64,000 bases of DNA, from NCBI RefSeq assembly GCF_019312595.1, contig NZ_JAHWDQ010000001.1:620001-684000 (forward strand), given 5' to 3'. The first letter of the stretch is position 1. Every line of letters starts with the position of its first letter. This document shows positions 26,458 through 35,977 of the stretch, in pieces. The stretch comes from Zhongshania aquimaris. GTDB taxonomy: Bacteria; Pseudomonadota; Gammaproteobacteria; Pseudomonadales; Spongiibacteraceae. The notes beneath the pieces were generated by a model. That model saw nothing but the letters and a program-made list of their open reading frames with translations, was not told where the DNA came from and made no database searches. Position numbers and translations under genes: made by a program.

Positions 26458-27473
26458 ACTCGTTCGAACAGGTAGAAACTATCAAACACGCCAACAATGT
26501 CTCGTACTGCCTTATCGCCAAAAACAAATTCACTCTTCTTCAGCGAGTAGCCCGCGTCTATAATCAATTGCAGATAATCTTTGCGCGCACCATCTCCTTC
26601 GTTTGTTAAAAATCCTTCCTCCTCATTAGGTACGATAAAAAGATAAGGTATTTCTAATGCACTGACCTTATCTACCCACCACTGCACAGCCTGAAGCTTG
26701 CATTCTGAAAAGCTATGGATATTCACAGCTAAATCAAATGAATACTTTGTTAGCTCACCAGCATCCACATCGTCTAACGGAACTGCTTTGCAGGTATTAT
26801 CAAGGCCTCGGTAGTTTAAATAGTAATCACATAGAAAAGTACTTTCGGGGATAGCATCAACACAGATATAATTTTTCGTACTAGCTAATGCGCTAGAAAA
26901 ACGATGTGCGAATCGACCATATCCAGCACCTATGTCTAAAACGTTAATACTTGAAAGAGAGAAGATATCTAGATTTCTTTGCAGAAACGAAATTTCAAGA
27001 ATCGAGTCTAATAGATCCCTGGACACCATCGGATAATCTGGATATTCATAATGCCAACATCCAAAATCGCCATCTTCCACTAATATTCCTAGTAATTTTT
27101 CTGAATCTACGCTTTCTACATACTTCAAAAATATGAAATATTTTAGATAGGTAATTTCCTCGCCCTTGCGATAATGCCACACATATGGGCTATCACCTCT
27201 AAAATAGGCAAGATTTGTATTTATAGTACCTTGTGCTCGCTCACCCCATTGAGAGTGCACCGACGCAGGGATGTCTAAACTGTCATACCGCTTTCGCAGC
27301 TCTGTTAACTTAGGATTATTGCTAGTTAACTCTTGTTGCAAACTTATTGGAACTGGCTTTTTGGGATCATAGGCCAAGCGCATTCTCTTTCGAGTCAAGC
27401 GATCTTCGGCAACTACTCTATACGCCCTTTTTACCCCGCCAATTTTACCTCTAATATAACGCGATACATTCAC
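26454..27473 (-). CDS. Putative sugar O-methyltransferase
   Basis: A 339-residue SAM-dependent methyltransferase of the putative sugar O-methyltransferase type often found in polysaccharide clusters. An N-terminal region of about 175 residues with YFRGDSPYVWHYRKGEE precedes the Rossmann domain. Motif I is INVLDIGAGYGRFAHRF near residue 180 and the acidic end of the next strand is YICVDAIPES. FDLAVNIHSFSEC corresponds to the post-motif II region. It would methylate a sugar hydroxyl of the repeat unit. Overlaps both neighbours by 4 nt (GTGA), so it is translationally coupled. Confidence 0.8.
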   Translation of the reverse strand: MNVSRYIRGKIGGVKRAYRVVAEDRLTRKRMRLAYDPKKPVPISLQQELTSNNPKLTELRKRYDSLDIPASVHSQWGERAQGTINTNLAYFRGDSPYVWHYRKGEEITYLKYFIFLKYVESVDSEKLLGILVEDGDFGCWHYEYPDYPMVSRDLLDSILEISFLQRNLDIFSLSSINVLDIGAGYGRFAHRFSSALASTKNYICVDAIPESTFLCDYYLNYRGLDNTCKAVPLDDVDAGELTKYSFDLAVNIHSFSECKLQAVQWWVDKVSALEIPYLFIVPNEEEGFLTNEGDGARKDYLQLIIDAGYSLKKSEFVFGDKAVRDIVGVFDSFYLFERV

Positions 27474-28288
27474 CCGACAATGCCTCCAAAAATATTCCTA
27501 GTTGTCGTCAACCAATACCAACTGAGTAGCAAACCCAAGCGACCTTTTTTAATAGAAGAACTTTTTATACATAATGCGTCCATCGTATCCTCGTAGTATC
27601 GATACCCGTGCCCCTGAATTATTTTTCGACACTCTCTTCTATCCTCATCACTTAAATGGAGGTGTTCATATATCAAAAGTCCCGGCTTTACTTTGTCGAA
27701 ATTAATCGCTTTGATAATTTCGTAATCGTATCCCTCAGTATCTATCTGAAGAACATCTATTCTCTTAACGTCATACAATTCGCAAAAATCATCGAATGTT
27801 AAGGTATCTACTTCGGTTTTTATTAAGCGCTCTTCTATATCAGGAATTAAGTACTTATGACTCAACACGACTTCTTTACGGAAGGATCCTAAGGCGTCGT
27901 ACAATCTGCGCTCTTCAGCTAGCTTGGCATCTTCCTGCAAGTGCCAAAAATCCGCTTTGCCGCTTTGATCTGATATTGCGACATTGGCGAACTTAACTCT
28001 GTGTTTTAAATGATCCTTATTTTTAATCAATCTATTAAAAACATAAATGACGGGCTCAACCATCACGCCACGCCATTCATTCTGCTCAATAACCCTCTGA
28101 AAAGGGTCTTGTTGATCGCCGTCATTGACGCCAATCTGTACAAAAAAATCACGCTGATTGGATTTGGAGTATCTCGCAATTATCTTCGGCTTAATATCAA
28201 GTATTTCAGGAGATTTCCGTTTTATAGATCGATAAACATATCTACTGAACTCAAACTTTTTTAGAAACTCACGAAAACGAATTCGCAT
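27470..28288 (-). CDS. FkbM family methyltransferase
   Basis: A SAM-dependent O-methyltransferase of the FkbM type. The fold markers are DFFVQIGVNDGDQQDPF (motif I), WRGVMVEPVIYVFNRL, HRVKFANVAISDQSGKADFW, VDTLTFDDFCELY and RIDVLQIDTEGYDYEIIKAI, the last being the typical FkbM strand. ATG at 28288 is used because it follows AGGA at a good distance; the frame is open eleven codons further to a TTG. Likely role is O-methylation of a sugar of the polymer. It lies 22 bases after the flippase gene and overlaps the next methyltransferase gene. Confidence 0.88.
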   Translation of the reverse strand: MRIRFREFLKKFEFSRYVYRSIKRKSPEILDIKPKIIARYSKSNQRDFFVQIGVNDGDQQDPFQRVIEQNEWRGVMVEPVIYVFNRLIKNKDHLKHRVKFANVAISDQSGKADFWHLQEDAKLAEERRLYDALGSFRKEVVLSHKYLIPDIEERLIKTEVDTLTFDDFCELYDVKRIDVLQIDTEGYDYEIIKAINFDKVKPGLLIYEHLHLSDEDRRECRKIIQGHGYRYYEDTMDALCIKSSSIKKGRLGLLLSWYWLTTTRNIFGGIVG

Positions 28289-28310
28289 AATTTTTCCTAT
28301 TCTCATGCCA

Positions 28311-29810
28311 TTAGCGCCCAAGGGCTAAGCGGCCAGACAACTGAAATAGTAGCGATTTCAGCATAGTTGATTTTCGAAACACAAAAACCAAGCACATCAA
28401 GTAGATTATTGCGAATACAATAGTTGCAATACTTATGGAAGCAAGATTATTTTTTACGTTAATACTGTTAAGTAACAGACTTGTCGCGCCGCCGGACAAT
28501 ATGGATGACATGACTACCGGTGCCAATGAGCACCATAGTTGTTTAAACGTCGCCTTAGATTTTCTAAAAGCCAGCTTCATACAAGGATAAGTTAGGACAT
28601 ACATTCCCAGAACATATGAAATAGCCAAGCCAAGCCCACCCCATTGAACACCAACTATTAATAGCAGTATTAACGTACTCCATCCCCCTAGCCCCCAAAG
28701 CATCATGCTTTTTGTGTCACCGTTAGACATATACAACCAACCACTACTTGCACATATTGCCTGCGGTATCGCTGCCAATGAAATAATTTCAAATATTGCT
28801 ATAGACTCCTTCCAGCCGTCACCCAATATGATCATTACAATCTGCGGTGCACAGAGAAAGCATAAGGCGCCTAGTGGCGCCATTAAGAGAATCTGCATTT
28901 CCAGCGTATCAAAGTAGCTCCTTCTGTATTGTTCGATATTTGATTTAAGCTTTGCCAAAATTGACGGCACAACAGTAATGAGTGGCGCCGTAATCAAACC
29001 AGTGGCTAGGCCATACAATGCAAAAGCTCTACCATATAATCCAGCCTGCTCCGCACCAAACTGGCTACCTAGCAATACGCTATGTATATGCATAGCCACG
29101 TATCCCATAATCGAGAAAACTGTCAGCCAGCCACCAAAGCTGATCATTTTACGTATATTTTCATCAAAAGAAGGTCTCTCCAATTTAAAGCTACCGGCGA
29201 CCCAGCCAAGCAAGGATTTCGTCAACGTTGTTAGAAGTAATCCAATGGTAAGTGCCCAGTATTCATGACCAGAGAATGCCAGAGCAATTGCGACACCTTG
29301 GCCGAAAATGACTGCTGTTAGGTTTATCTTTGCGAGGGATACAAATCTCAAGCTACGGCGTATTAATGCTAGATGCTGAGCTCCTAAAGCACTGAAAATA
29401 AAATTCAGCGATAGAGCCATTGCGATCGGTACGATTTCCGGATTATTGTAAATTTCACCTACTAAGGGGGATAACTGTGTGGCAATTACGGTCGCGGCTG
29501 CACCGAATAGAATATTAATTCCGAGTATGGCCGTAGATTGCGAATCGCTCAAATTGTCCACTCTAACCGTGGCGGCTGAAAGACCAAGATCTTGCACAAT
29601 TGAAGCTACGCCAAGAATAGCCATCACCATAGCGATAATTCCGAAGTTATCGGGCGCTAGTGCTCTCGCTAAGATCGCCATACTGACGATTTGCACGACA
29701 AGAACCGCAGCATTACTTGCCGCAGTCACCAACCACAGTTGGGGCATATTTTGGCTTGCCGCCTCAAGTGGCTTCTTGATTTGTCCATCACGCATCACTT
29801 CGCGCACCAC
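28311..29810 (-). CDS. wzx: Wzx-type oligosaccharide flippase
   Basis: A 499-residue polysaccharide transporter of the MOP/PST superfamily with about fourteen membrane segments. The N-terminal part has AILARALAPDNFGIIAMVMA and GLSAATVRVDNLS, typical of lipopolysaccharide/capsule flippases of the WzxC type, and the middle carries GSQFGAEQAGLYGRAFALYG. It would flip the finished lipid-linked repeat unit to the periplasm, feeding the Wzy-like polymerase. GTG start, immediately after the stop of the TylF-like gene; an ATG five codons downstream is an alternative. Confidence 0.9.
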   Translation of the reverse strand: MVREVMRDGQIKKPLEAASQNMPQLWLVTAASNAAVLVVQIVSMAILARALAPDNFGIIAMVMAILGVASIVQDLGLSAATVRVDNLSDSQSTAILGINILFGAAATVIATQLSPLVGEIYNNPEIVPIAMALSLNFIFSALGAQHLALIRRSLRFVSLAKINLTAVIFGQGVAIALAFSGHEYWALTIGLLLTTLTKSLLGWVAGSFKLERPSFDENIRKMISFGGWLTVFSIMGYVAMHIHSVLLGSQFGAEQAGLYGRAFALYGLATGLITAPLITVVPSILAKLKSNIEQYRRSYFDTLEMQILLMAPLGALCFLCAPQIVMIILGDGWKESIAIFEIISLAAIPQAICASSGWLYMSNGDTKSMMLWGLGGWSTLILLLIVGVQWGGLGLAISYVLGMYVLTYPCMKLAFRKSKATFKQLWCSLAPVVMSSILSGGATSLLLNSINVKNNLASISIATIVFAIIYLMCLVFVFRKSTMLKSLLFQLSGRLALGR

Positions 29811-30623
29811 TCACACTAGCTTCTGCGCTATTCGTCCAGCATAGTCGATTCTATGGAGCAGCGGTCGGATTGCGCCAAGTTCTGAAAAGTACTCCTCAAC
29901 AGCCACTTTCGCTCCTTCCCAATGTCCGTAATCGTCAACAATCAGTATCCCGCCTCTACTCAACCTAGGATAAAGGTGTATCATTTCGTGTTTAGTAGAC
30001 TCGTACCAGTCTGTGTCTAGCCTTAGTATTGCGACTTTATCTGGCGCCACCTCGGGAATCGTATCTTCAACTTTGCCTTTTACAAAATGAAGTTTTTCCT
30101 GCGGATACCCCGTGTCGAGAATAAGACTTTTAACGAGGTCTTCATTAAAGATGTCTGCGTTAAAATAATGATCGTAAAGGCGCTCGCCGTCTGCCACCTT
30201 CCCTAAAGCTTCCAGCGCATTATCATTGTATTCAGAAACATCCTTTTCTGTCGGTTGCGACATACCTTCGAATGTATCGTATAAATATATTTCTCTGTCA
30301 TTGCAGCCAAGAGCCTGCAACTGCAAAATCATCGCAAGGATGGAGCCGCCCTTCCAGACTCCACACTCTACAAATGCACCATCTATATCGGCATCAACAA
30401 CATGCTTTACTGAGTTCAGCAACGATTCGATTCTCAGCTCACCAGTCATGGTATAAGCGTTAACCCTATCAATTATCTCTCTGCTTTGTGGCAACATATC
30501 CGTTATCACGCCGACAGGTGGATAAACATGTCGCTTCAAGCCAAGCGAATGTAGAATTTTCTTTTTGACTGATTTAGGAAGCAATTTTTTTATAGTTTTT
30601 AGTGCCACGAATAGAAATCCCAA
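29811..30623 (-). CDS. TylF/MycF family O-methyltransferase
   Basis: A 270-residue class I methyltransferase of the TylF/MycF family (macrocin O-methyltransferase type), metal-dependent sugar O-methyltransferases. Key segments are TGELRIESLLNSV, GAFVECGVWKGGSILAMIL (motif I), EIYLYDTFEGMSQPT, KLHFVKGKVEDTIPE, AILRLDTDWYESTKHEMIHL and GGILIVDDYGHWEGAKVAVEE, including the metal-binding aspartates (LDTDWY and VDDYGH). It probably methylates a sugar hydroxyl of the repeat unit or its precursor. TTG start 9 bases after the acyltransferase gene. Confidence 0.9.
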   Translation of the reverse strand: MGFLFVALKTIKKLLPKSVKKKILHSLGLKRHVYPPVGVITDMLPQSREIIDRVNAYTMTGELRIESLLNSVKHVVDADIDGAFVECGVWKGGSILAMILQLQALGCNDREIYLYDTFEGMSQPTEKDVSEYNDNALEALGKVADGERLYDHYFNADIFNEDLVKSLILDTGYPQEKLHFVKGKVEDTIPEVAPDKVAILRLDTDWYESTKHEMIHLYPRLSRGGILIVDDYGHWEGAKVAVEEYFSELGAIRPLLHRIDYAGRIAQKLV

Positions 30624-30632
30624 TAGTACAAA

Positions 30633-32528
30633 TTACATTTCAGCTATTTTTTTGCCAATTTTTGAAGAAAGCTTACGTCCGATAAAGATCGCTCCTTCCT
30701 CTGTTAAGTGCGCGTAATCCCAAGACAGCGGGACGCGCTTATTTGATATATCCGAAAACGCTAGACAACTGCCAGCTTCGCAAAGTAGATCTATCAAGGA
30801 ATAAAACTCGACATCACTTCGCCTAGCCGCGTCTGCAACCTTCGATTCAGCATCTAGCAACTCCGGCATGAGTGTAACCTCTTGCCACTCATCAATCGAC
30901 GAAAGATCAACACCCTCTGCACGCATTTTCCTAGCAATGCTGTGCGGAAGGTCTGGCCTCCACCAAGGCAGAGGGCCAAGGACGATGACCCGGCGCCCAG
31001 TCGCCTTTATCCTATTAATAGTAACTTCAAGTTTTTCCGGCCAGTTTTCTGCATCCTTATAGCCATACCAACTTGCCATTAATATGACTTTATCTGCAGA
31101 TGATTTTTCTATTAGAGAAAATATCGCGTCGTTATTTGCCCTGCAGCTTGGGTTATACCTAGATATAAGATCGAGAATAGGTGGGCATGCGGCGACAGTA
31201 TATTGCTCTGCAACTTCACCGCCCCAGACTTCGTTCAAACCAGGGAATATTGATGCAGCATGAGAATCACCCCACAACAACCACTCTTTATTATCCTCCG
31301 GAGCACACTCTTCCGGGAACTTACCGATAGGCTGATTTGGCATTAAAAAACATGGATATTCATTTGCCTTATAGTATTTGGCGTAATCCAAAACAGACAG
31401 TTCGGCGTCATTCCAAAGCAGGGTATCTAACTTTCCTGATGTGCCAAGCACCCCCAGCGGTAAAACCACAAATGTTGAGACTAAGGCAGACTGCCAAACT
31501 CGACGCGACGAAATGATCGCCTTATGGCGAAAGGGCGTTTCAATATACTTCCAAGTAAAGTAAGCCAACACACCGGAAACCAAACACATTCCTAAGTACA
31601 ACAATCTATTCGACTCGTCATAGCCGAGTATTCTAGCGCCGGCAAAAAATGGGTTATGCCAAAGATACAAACTGAAAGACATCAAGCCAACAAACACAAG
31701 TGGTTTACTACGCAACACATAGCCCGCGATCGTGTTACCGCCGCCATACATAATGATCAAGAACGTTCCTACTGAAGGTAACAAAGCATTATATGATGGG
31801 TAAAGCATGCTGCGATCAAGGAAAAAGACTGCGCCACAAATCATCATTAGGCCGATAAAAGAGAGCAAATTATTTTCGTTGGACTCCCCTCCTTTGGAGT
31901 AAAGCAATACCGCGGCTATCGCACCAATAAACAATTGCCAAGCCCTAGTAGGCGCAAAATAGAAGTTAGCCTTTGGATACAGTGGCCCAGCCCATATGGA
32001 AAAAAAGAAGGCCAATATCGTTATAACGACGACAATCTTCAACATATGTTGTCTGAAATACTTAAAAGCCACGTACAGTGCTAACGGGTAAAAAATATAG
32101 AACTGCTCTTCAACTGCAAGACTCCAAGTATGCAGCAAAGGCATTTGCTCAACGGCCACACCAAAGTAGCTACCTTGATTAAAGTAGAAAATATTAGATA
32201 CAAAGAAGACCACCGACAGAAGGCTTTTAGAATACTCCTCCATTTGCTCAGGCGTCAGGATCAGCGCAAGACCAAAGCTACTCAAAAATAGTATAGTATA
32301 CAGCGCGGGCAATATTCGTCTTACCCGGCGTTCATAGAAGTTAACCAATGAAAATCTGCCGTCTTCCTGTTCGCGAAGCAGAATAGTAGTTATCAAAAAC
32401 CCGCTGATTGCGAAAAAAAGATCAACGCCGACAAAACCACCAGAAAACCCTGGGGTATGGGAGTGGAAAAGTAGTGCCAATAGTACCGCTACGCCGCGCA
32501 ATCCATCCAAATCTTTACGATAAATCAT
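30633..32528 (-). CDS. Acyltransferase 3 with C-terminal SGNH domain (OafA-like)
   Basis: A 631-residue membrane O-acetyltransferase. The N-terminal half (about residues 1-350) is the ten-helix acyltransferase-3 domain with YRKDLDGLRGVAVLLALLFH, FSGGFVGVDLFFAISGFLIT, FYERRVRRILPALY and HTWSLAVEEQFYIFYPL. The C-terminal half is a periplasmic SGNH-type domain with LLWGDSHAASIFPGL (block I) near residue 418 and WDYAHLTEEGA (the D..H dyad) near the end. Such fused proteins acetylate O-antigen or capsule sugars. ATG start; separated by about 110 bases from the Fcl-like gene. Confidence 0.92.
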   Translation of the reverse strand: MIYRKDLDGLRGVAVLLALLFHSHTPGFSGGFVGVDLFFAISGFLITTILLREQEDGRFSLVNFYERRVRRILPALYTILFLSSFGLALILTPEQMEEYSKSLLSVVFFVSNIFYFNQGSYFGVAVEQMPLLHTWSLAVEEQFYIFYPLALYVAFKYFRQHMLKIVVVITILAFFFSIWAGPLYPKANFYFAPTRAWQLFIGAIAAVLLYSKGGESNENNLLSFIGLMMICGAVFFLDRSMLYPSYNALLPSVGTFLIIMYGGGNTIAGYVLRSKPLVFVGLMSFSLYLWHNPFFAGARILGYDESNRLLYLGMCLVSGVLAYFTWKYIETPFRHKAIISSRRVWQSALVSTFVVLPLGVLGTSGKLDTLLWNDAELSVLDYAKYYKANEYPCFLMPNQPIGKFPEECAPEDNKEWLLWGDSHAASIFPGLNEVWGGEVAEQYTVAACPPILDLISRYNPSCRANNDAIFSLIEKSSADKVILMASWYGYKDAENWPEKLEVTINRIKATGRRVIVLGPLPWWRPDLPHSIARKMRAEGVDLSSIDEWQEVTLMPELLDAESKVADAARRSDVEFYSLIDLLCEAGSCLAFSDISNKRVPLSWDYAHLTEEGAIFIGRKLSSKIGKKIAEM

Positions 32529-32642
32529 AGTTATTTTCAGGCCAATATTATTAATTTATTATTCTTGACTCAGGGCGACAGCATAACGGTGTTGTAACAA
32601 CAATGCTTGCCGCTTCGCATTTTCGTAATCACTTTCGATCAT

Positions 32643-33383
32643 TTACGCGCATAATTGCTGGGCTCCTGGGACGTACAACCAAGCTAAACTCTTACGTACT
32701 TTTGTCGGATCGCAATGCAACGATACAACTTCAGCCGATCTAAAATACTCAGCGCCGGATGACTCAACTAGCCCAACCTCGTCAAAACATGTGTAAGCAG
32801 CCCCAGATAGCCCGCGAGCCAAGACGGGAATGGCACGAGCATTCTCAATGTGATAATTGTCTCCCGCACCATATAAATTGTATGGCATTACGCGCCGATA
32901 ATCTAAGCCGTGACTATCGCCGTGCTGTTGCGTGTAGCTCTCACAAAGTTTTATACCTGCAATTTTCGCAACGGCATACGCTTCATTAGTACTCTCTAGC
33001 GGCCCGCCTAATAACGAAGACTCCAAAATTGGCTGGGTTGTTATTCTGGGATAAATGCAGCTAGAGCCAAGAAAAAGTAATTTCTGTACGCCGGATTGAA
33101 ATGCCGAATGAATGACGTTAGTTTCGATCATCAGGTTTTGATAGATAAAATCAGCTGGATAATGACTATTCGCGAATATTCCTCCGACTTTTGCTGCGGC
33201 CATATAGACTTGAGAAATATTGTTTTCAGCAAAAAAAGAGTGCACGGCAACCTGATCGCATAAATCGAGCTGCGATTTATCCTTCGTAAGGATGTCTTTT
33301 TCTGCTACGCCCGTCGCAAGTAGCTCACGAACAATCGCCGACCCAACCATTCCTGCATGGCCAGCAACATAAACCGTATTCAT
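32643..33383 (-). pseudogene. Chimeric remnant: GDP-L-fucose synthase head with GDP-mannose dehydratase tail
   Basis: Residues 1 to about 190 of this 246-residue frame are a good GDP-L-fucose synthase (Fcl). The NADP motif [38 protein letters not shown] (catalytic Ser) and [15 protein letters not shown] (Tyr, Lys) are all present. After IPVLARGL the Fcl sequence, including the WGSG.P.REFLHVDD region, is missing. The last 47 residues (32646-32786) instead match the C-terminus of GDP-mannose 4,6-dehydratase (Gmd): [32 protein letters not shown]. Normal Fcl has about 310-320 aa, so the substrate domain is lost. The protein is unlikely to make GDP-fucose. ATG at 33383 follows AGGTGA. It is the first frame of the polysaccharide operon. 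Confidence 0.8.
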
Positions 33384-33691
33384 TATTATTATCACCTATT
33401 CCAAGGCACCAACTGGAATAAGAGCCTTAAATCGTCCCCAAAATACCTTACTTCTCTTGCATTAATGCGACGAGGAGATAATTCTGCGGGCTTGATATGC
33501 GGCGCTCAATGCAATTTGCCACGTCTTGGATCTATTCTAACGACCGTACCAGAGCTCAGCACGTAGAAACTACCTCTAATACACAAATAAATCAATATTG
33601 AGTCCTTGCGCAATGATATTAACTCCGCAGCTGATAGTTAGCGCTTTCGTCGCATAACTCATATCGCCATGTAAATCTAAAGTAATTACAC
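33384..33691 (-). other. Leader region upstream of the polysaccharide operon
   Basis: About 300 bases without a gene between the helicase gene and the first frame of the minus-strand polysaccharide locus. It should hold the operon promoter; AT-rich segments such as TATTGATTTATTTGTGTATTAG around 33575-33600 on the minus strand are candidates, but no clear -35/-10 pair stands out. A JUMPstart-like core lies at 33547-33555. Confidence 0.4.
33547..33560 (-). promoter_or_regulatory. JUMPstart-like element, ops part not evident
   Basis: On the minus strand the bases GCTGAGCTCTGGTA include the nine-base core GCTCTGGTA of the JUMPstart consensus found in leaders of RfaH-controlled polysaccharide operons. 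It lies about 165 bases before the first ATG, the expected place. The downstream ops octamer GGCGGTAG is not seen in its usual position, so RfaH control is uncertain and a chance match is possible. Confidence 0.3.
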
Positions 33692-35977
33692 TTAAATACC
33701 CCACCACGTAGGTAGAAGTGATCGCACTTTTTTCCAAGCATAGCGGGCGTCAATAAGCTCGATAACGCCACGATCTTCAGGTGTCCGAATCAAGCGCCCC
33801 GCCGCTTGTATTACCTTTTGCAAGCCTGGGTATATATAAGTGTAGTCATAGCCCCTACCGTAGCGCGCTTCTAGGCGCTCCCTTAGTACCTCATGAAATT
33901 CATCGTGTGGCGCTAATCCGAGTGTCGCGACAAATACCCCAATCAGTTTATCGCCGGGTAAGTCGATACCTTCACCGAACACGCCGCCCAGCACCGCAAA
34001 AGCGACACTTGGCGCGGTATCACTAATATCACTTATAAATTGTTCACGCTCAAATGGCGGCATGCCTGGAGTCTGGCGCAGTAGTCGCAGCGCCGGCGCC
34101 AACGTCCCCAACCGTTTATAGACAGTATTGAGGTAATCAAAGCTGCTTAAATACACCAAGTAATTACCGGGCTTTGCCTTATATTGCGCAATAATACGCG
34201 CGCAAATTGGCACCAATGAGTCTTCGCGATCGTGGTGCCTGGTACTAATGGTTGTTACCAGTCGTAAGTCGATTTGCTCTTTCGCAAATGGGCTTTCAAT
34301 GTCAATAAAGTTAGTGGTCTGCGGCAAGCCCAAAAGATCTTGGTGGTAGCCCGCAGGTGACAGGGTCGCAGAAAACAGAATCGTACTTACGGCATCGATG
34401 AAACGCTGTGCGAGATGGTCGGCTGGTATCAGGTTGTCGATGAGTAGTTTTGCGCTGCCCGGCTTTGCTCGCACACTGCCAGCAAAGGTTTCAAACTCCA
34501 AGGTACACAGGGAATGCTCATCAAATTTATCTGCAAGCCGCAAGAATCCCAGTGCCGTAAACAGTACATTCTGTACTTCTGCGGCAGCAGGGTTGTCGGT
34601 GAGGTAATCTGTAATTGCTGAAATTAGGCCGTAAAGCGCCGTATTTAAATCCTCCGGCACGGACTTTAAGTAGTAGCGACGTTGCTCAATATCTTCATCG
34701 CTATCCAGGAAGGGGCGAATCATTGACGCCCAAGCGATTTCAAGTTCAGACATGGGTTTGAGTAGTGGGGCCGGCACTTTGCGTATGCCATAGAGCATTT
34801 CCGCTTCACCCAAGGCAATGCTATACATCCCTCGTGCGCGATCAATTAGATTATGCGCTTCGTCGACTAGCGGCATTACCCGCCACTCATTGGCGATGGT
34901 TAGGCTGTATAGCAGTGCAAACTGGTCGTAGTAATGGTTGACGTCAGCCACGACCACATCGCACCAGCGCGCCATTTCCTGCGCGAGGAAATAACGGCAC
35001 ACATTGTGTTCGCCGGCGATGCGGCGAAGTGTGCTTTGAGTTAAAAACCCCTCTTCGACTGCCTGCTGTCGGGCAGCAGGTAAACGGTCAAAAAAGCCCT
35101 TCGCTAGTGGGCAGGAGTCACCATGACATGCCTTATCCGGGTTGTCGCATGCTGCCTCTCTCGATGACAGCTCAAGCACTCGCAGCGGTAAGCTCAAAGA
35201 TTGCGAATCTAGAATTATTCGCAAGCCATCCAGCCCTAATTTGCGCCCCGTATTGCGATTGGTCAGGAAGAATACGCGATCCAACTCCACCTCAGGCATC
35301 GCCCGTAAGGCGGGAAACAACACCCCCACGGTTTTGCCAATGCCCGTTGGCGCTTGCAGTAATAGCGGCACAGCGTTCTTGGCAGACAGGTATACCACTT
35401 TCGCCAGTGAATGTTGGCCCGCTCTAAATTCTGGATGAGGAAAGCTCAGCGCAAGTAGGGCATTGTCTCGAGCTTCTCGATGCGCAGTCTCCTGCTTCGC
35501 CCAACTTATATAACACCGACAAAGCTCTTCTAAATAATCCTCTAATTCAGTCGCCTCAAACGTAATATCTTCAGTGGTTTCCAGCTCATCGCGCACTTCG
35601 AAATAGGTCAGTCGCAATGCGATACTGTCTCGCTTATCGCGTTGACAAAGCAGCGCACCATAGACTTTGAGCTGCGCCCAATGCAAATCGCGACGACCCG
35701 GGCCAATACGGTTTACATTACCGCGATGGGTTTTGATTTCCTCTAAAAAGCACTCTTGTTGATTGGCATAATAGCCATCTACGCGACCGCTCACTTCCAA
35801 GCCGGCGCATTGCCCCTTGAGCGCATATTCGGCGACGTAGGGGTCGGGGCGGCGCTGCTGCACCGCAACATGCCCCATCATGCCCTCTTCAGACGTCGGC
35901 GCGGGGGTATAACGAAACTCTAAACTTCCGGTGCGAGCAGCGAACTCGCACAGCGACCTAACTGACACTCGCATCAT
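33692..35977 (-). CDS. PD-(D/E)XK nuclease-like / XPD-DinG type DNA helicase
   Basis: A superfamily 2 helicase of the Rad3/XPD/DinG group, with an extra N-terminal nuclease-like part. Residues about 1-190 contain GRVDGYY ... CFLEEIKTHRG, the D ... ExK pattern of PD-(D/E)XK (Cas4/RecB-like) domains. The helicase has Walker A LLQAPTGIGKT near 211 and DEAH box PLVDEAHNLIDRARGMYS near 372. Four cysteines (ACDNPDKACHGDSC and NVCRYF) are suited to an FeS cluster as in XPD. C-terminal motifs include ILFSATLSP, SFDYLNTVYKRL, GVFGEGIDLPG and QAAGRLIRTPEDRG (motif VI). ATG at 35977 overlaps the FAN1-like gene by 4 nt (ATGA). The pair suggests a joint DNA repair role. Confidence 0.88.
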   Translation of the reverse strand: MMRVSVRSLCEFAARTGSLEFRYTPAPTSEEGMMGHVAVQQRRPDPYVAEYALKGQCAGLEVSGRVDGYYANQQECFLEEIKTHRGNVNRIGPGRRDLHWAQLKVYGALLCQRDKRDSIALRLTYFEVRDELETTEDITFEATELEDYLEELCRCYISWAKQETAHREARDNALLALSFPHPEFRAGQHSLAKVVYLSAKNAVPLLLQAPTGIGKTVGVLFPALRAMPEVELDRVFFLTNRNTGRKLGLDGLRIILDSQSLSLPLRVLELSSREAACDNPDKACHGDSCPLAKGFFDRLPAARQQAVEEGFLTQSTLRRIAGEHNVCRYFLAQEMARWCDVVVADVNHYYDQFALLYSLTIANEWRVMPLVDEAHNLIDRARGMYSIALGEAEMLYGIRKVPAPLLKPMSELEIAWASMIRPFLDSDEDIEQRRYYLKSVPEDLNTALYGLISAITDYLTDNPAAAEVQNVLFTALGFLRLADKFDEHSLCTLEFETFAGSVRAKPGSAKLLIDNLIPADHLAQRFIDAVSTILFSATLSPAGYHQDLLGLPQTTNFIDIESPFAKEQIDLRLVTTISTRHHDREDSLVPICARIIAQYKAKPGNYLVYLSSFDYLNTVYKRLGTLAPALRLLRQTPGMPPFEREQFISDISDTAPSVAFAVLGGVFGEGIDLPGDKLIGVFVATLGLAPHDEFHEVLRERLEARYGRGYDYTYIYPGLQKVIQAAGRLIRTPEDRGVIELIDARYAWKKVRSLLPTWWGI

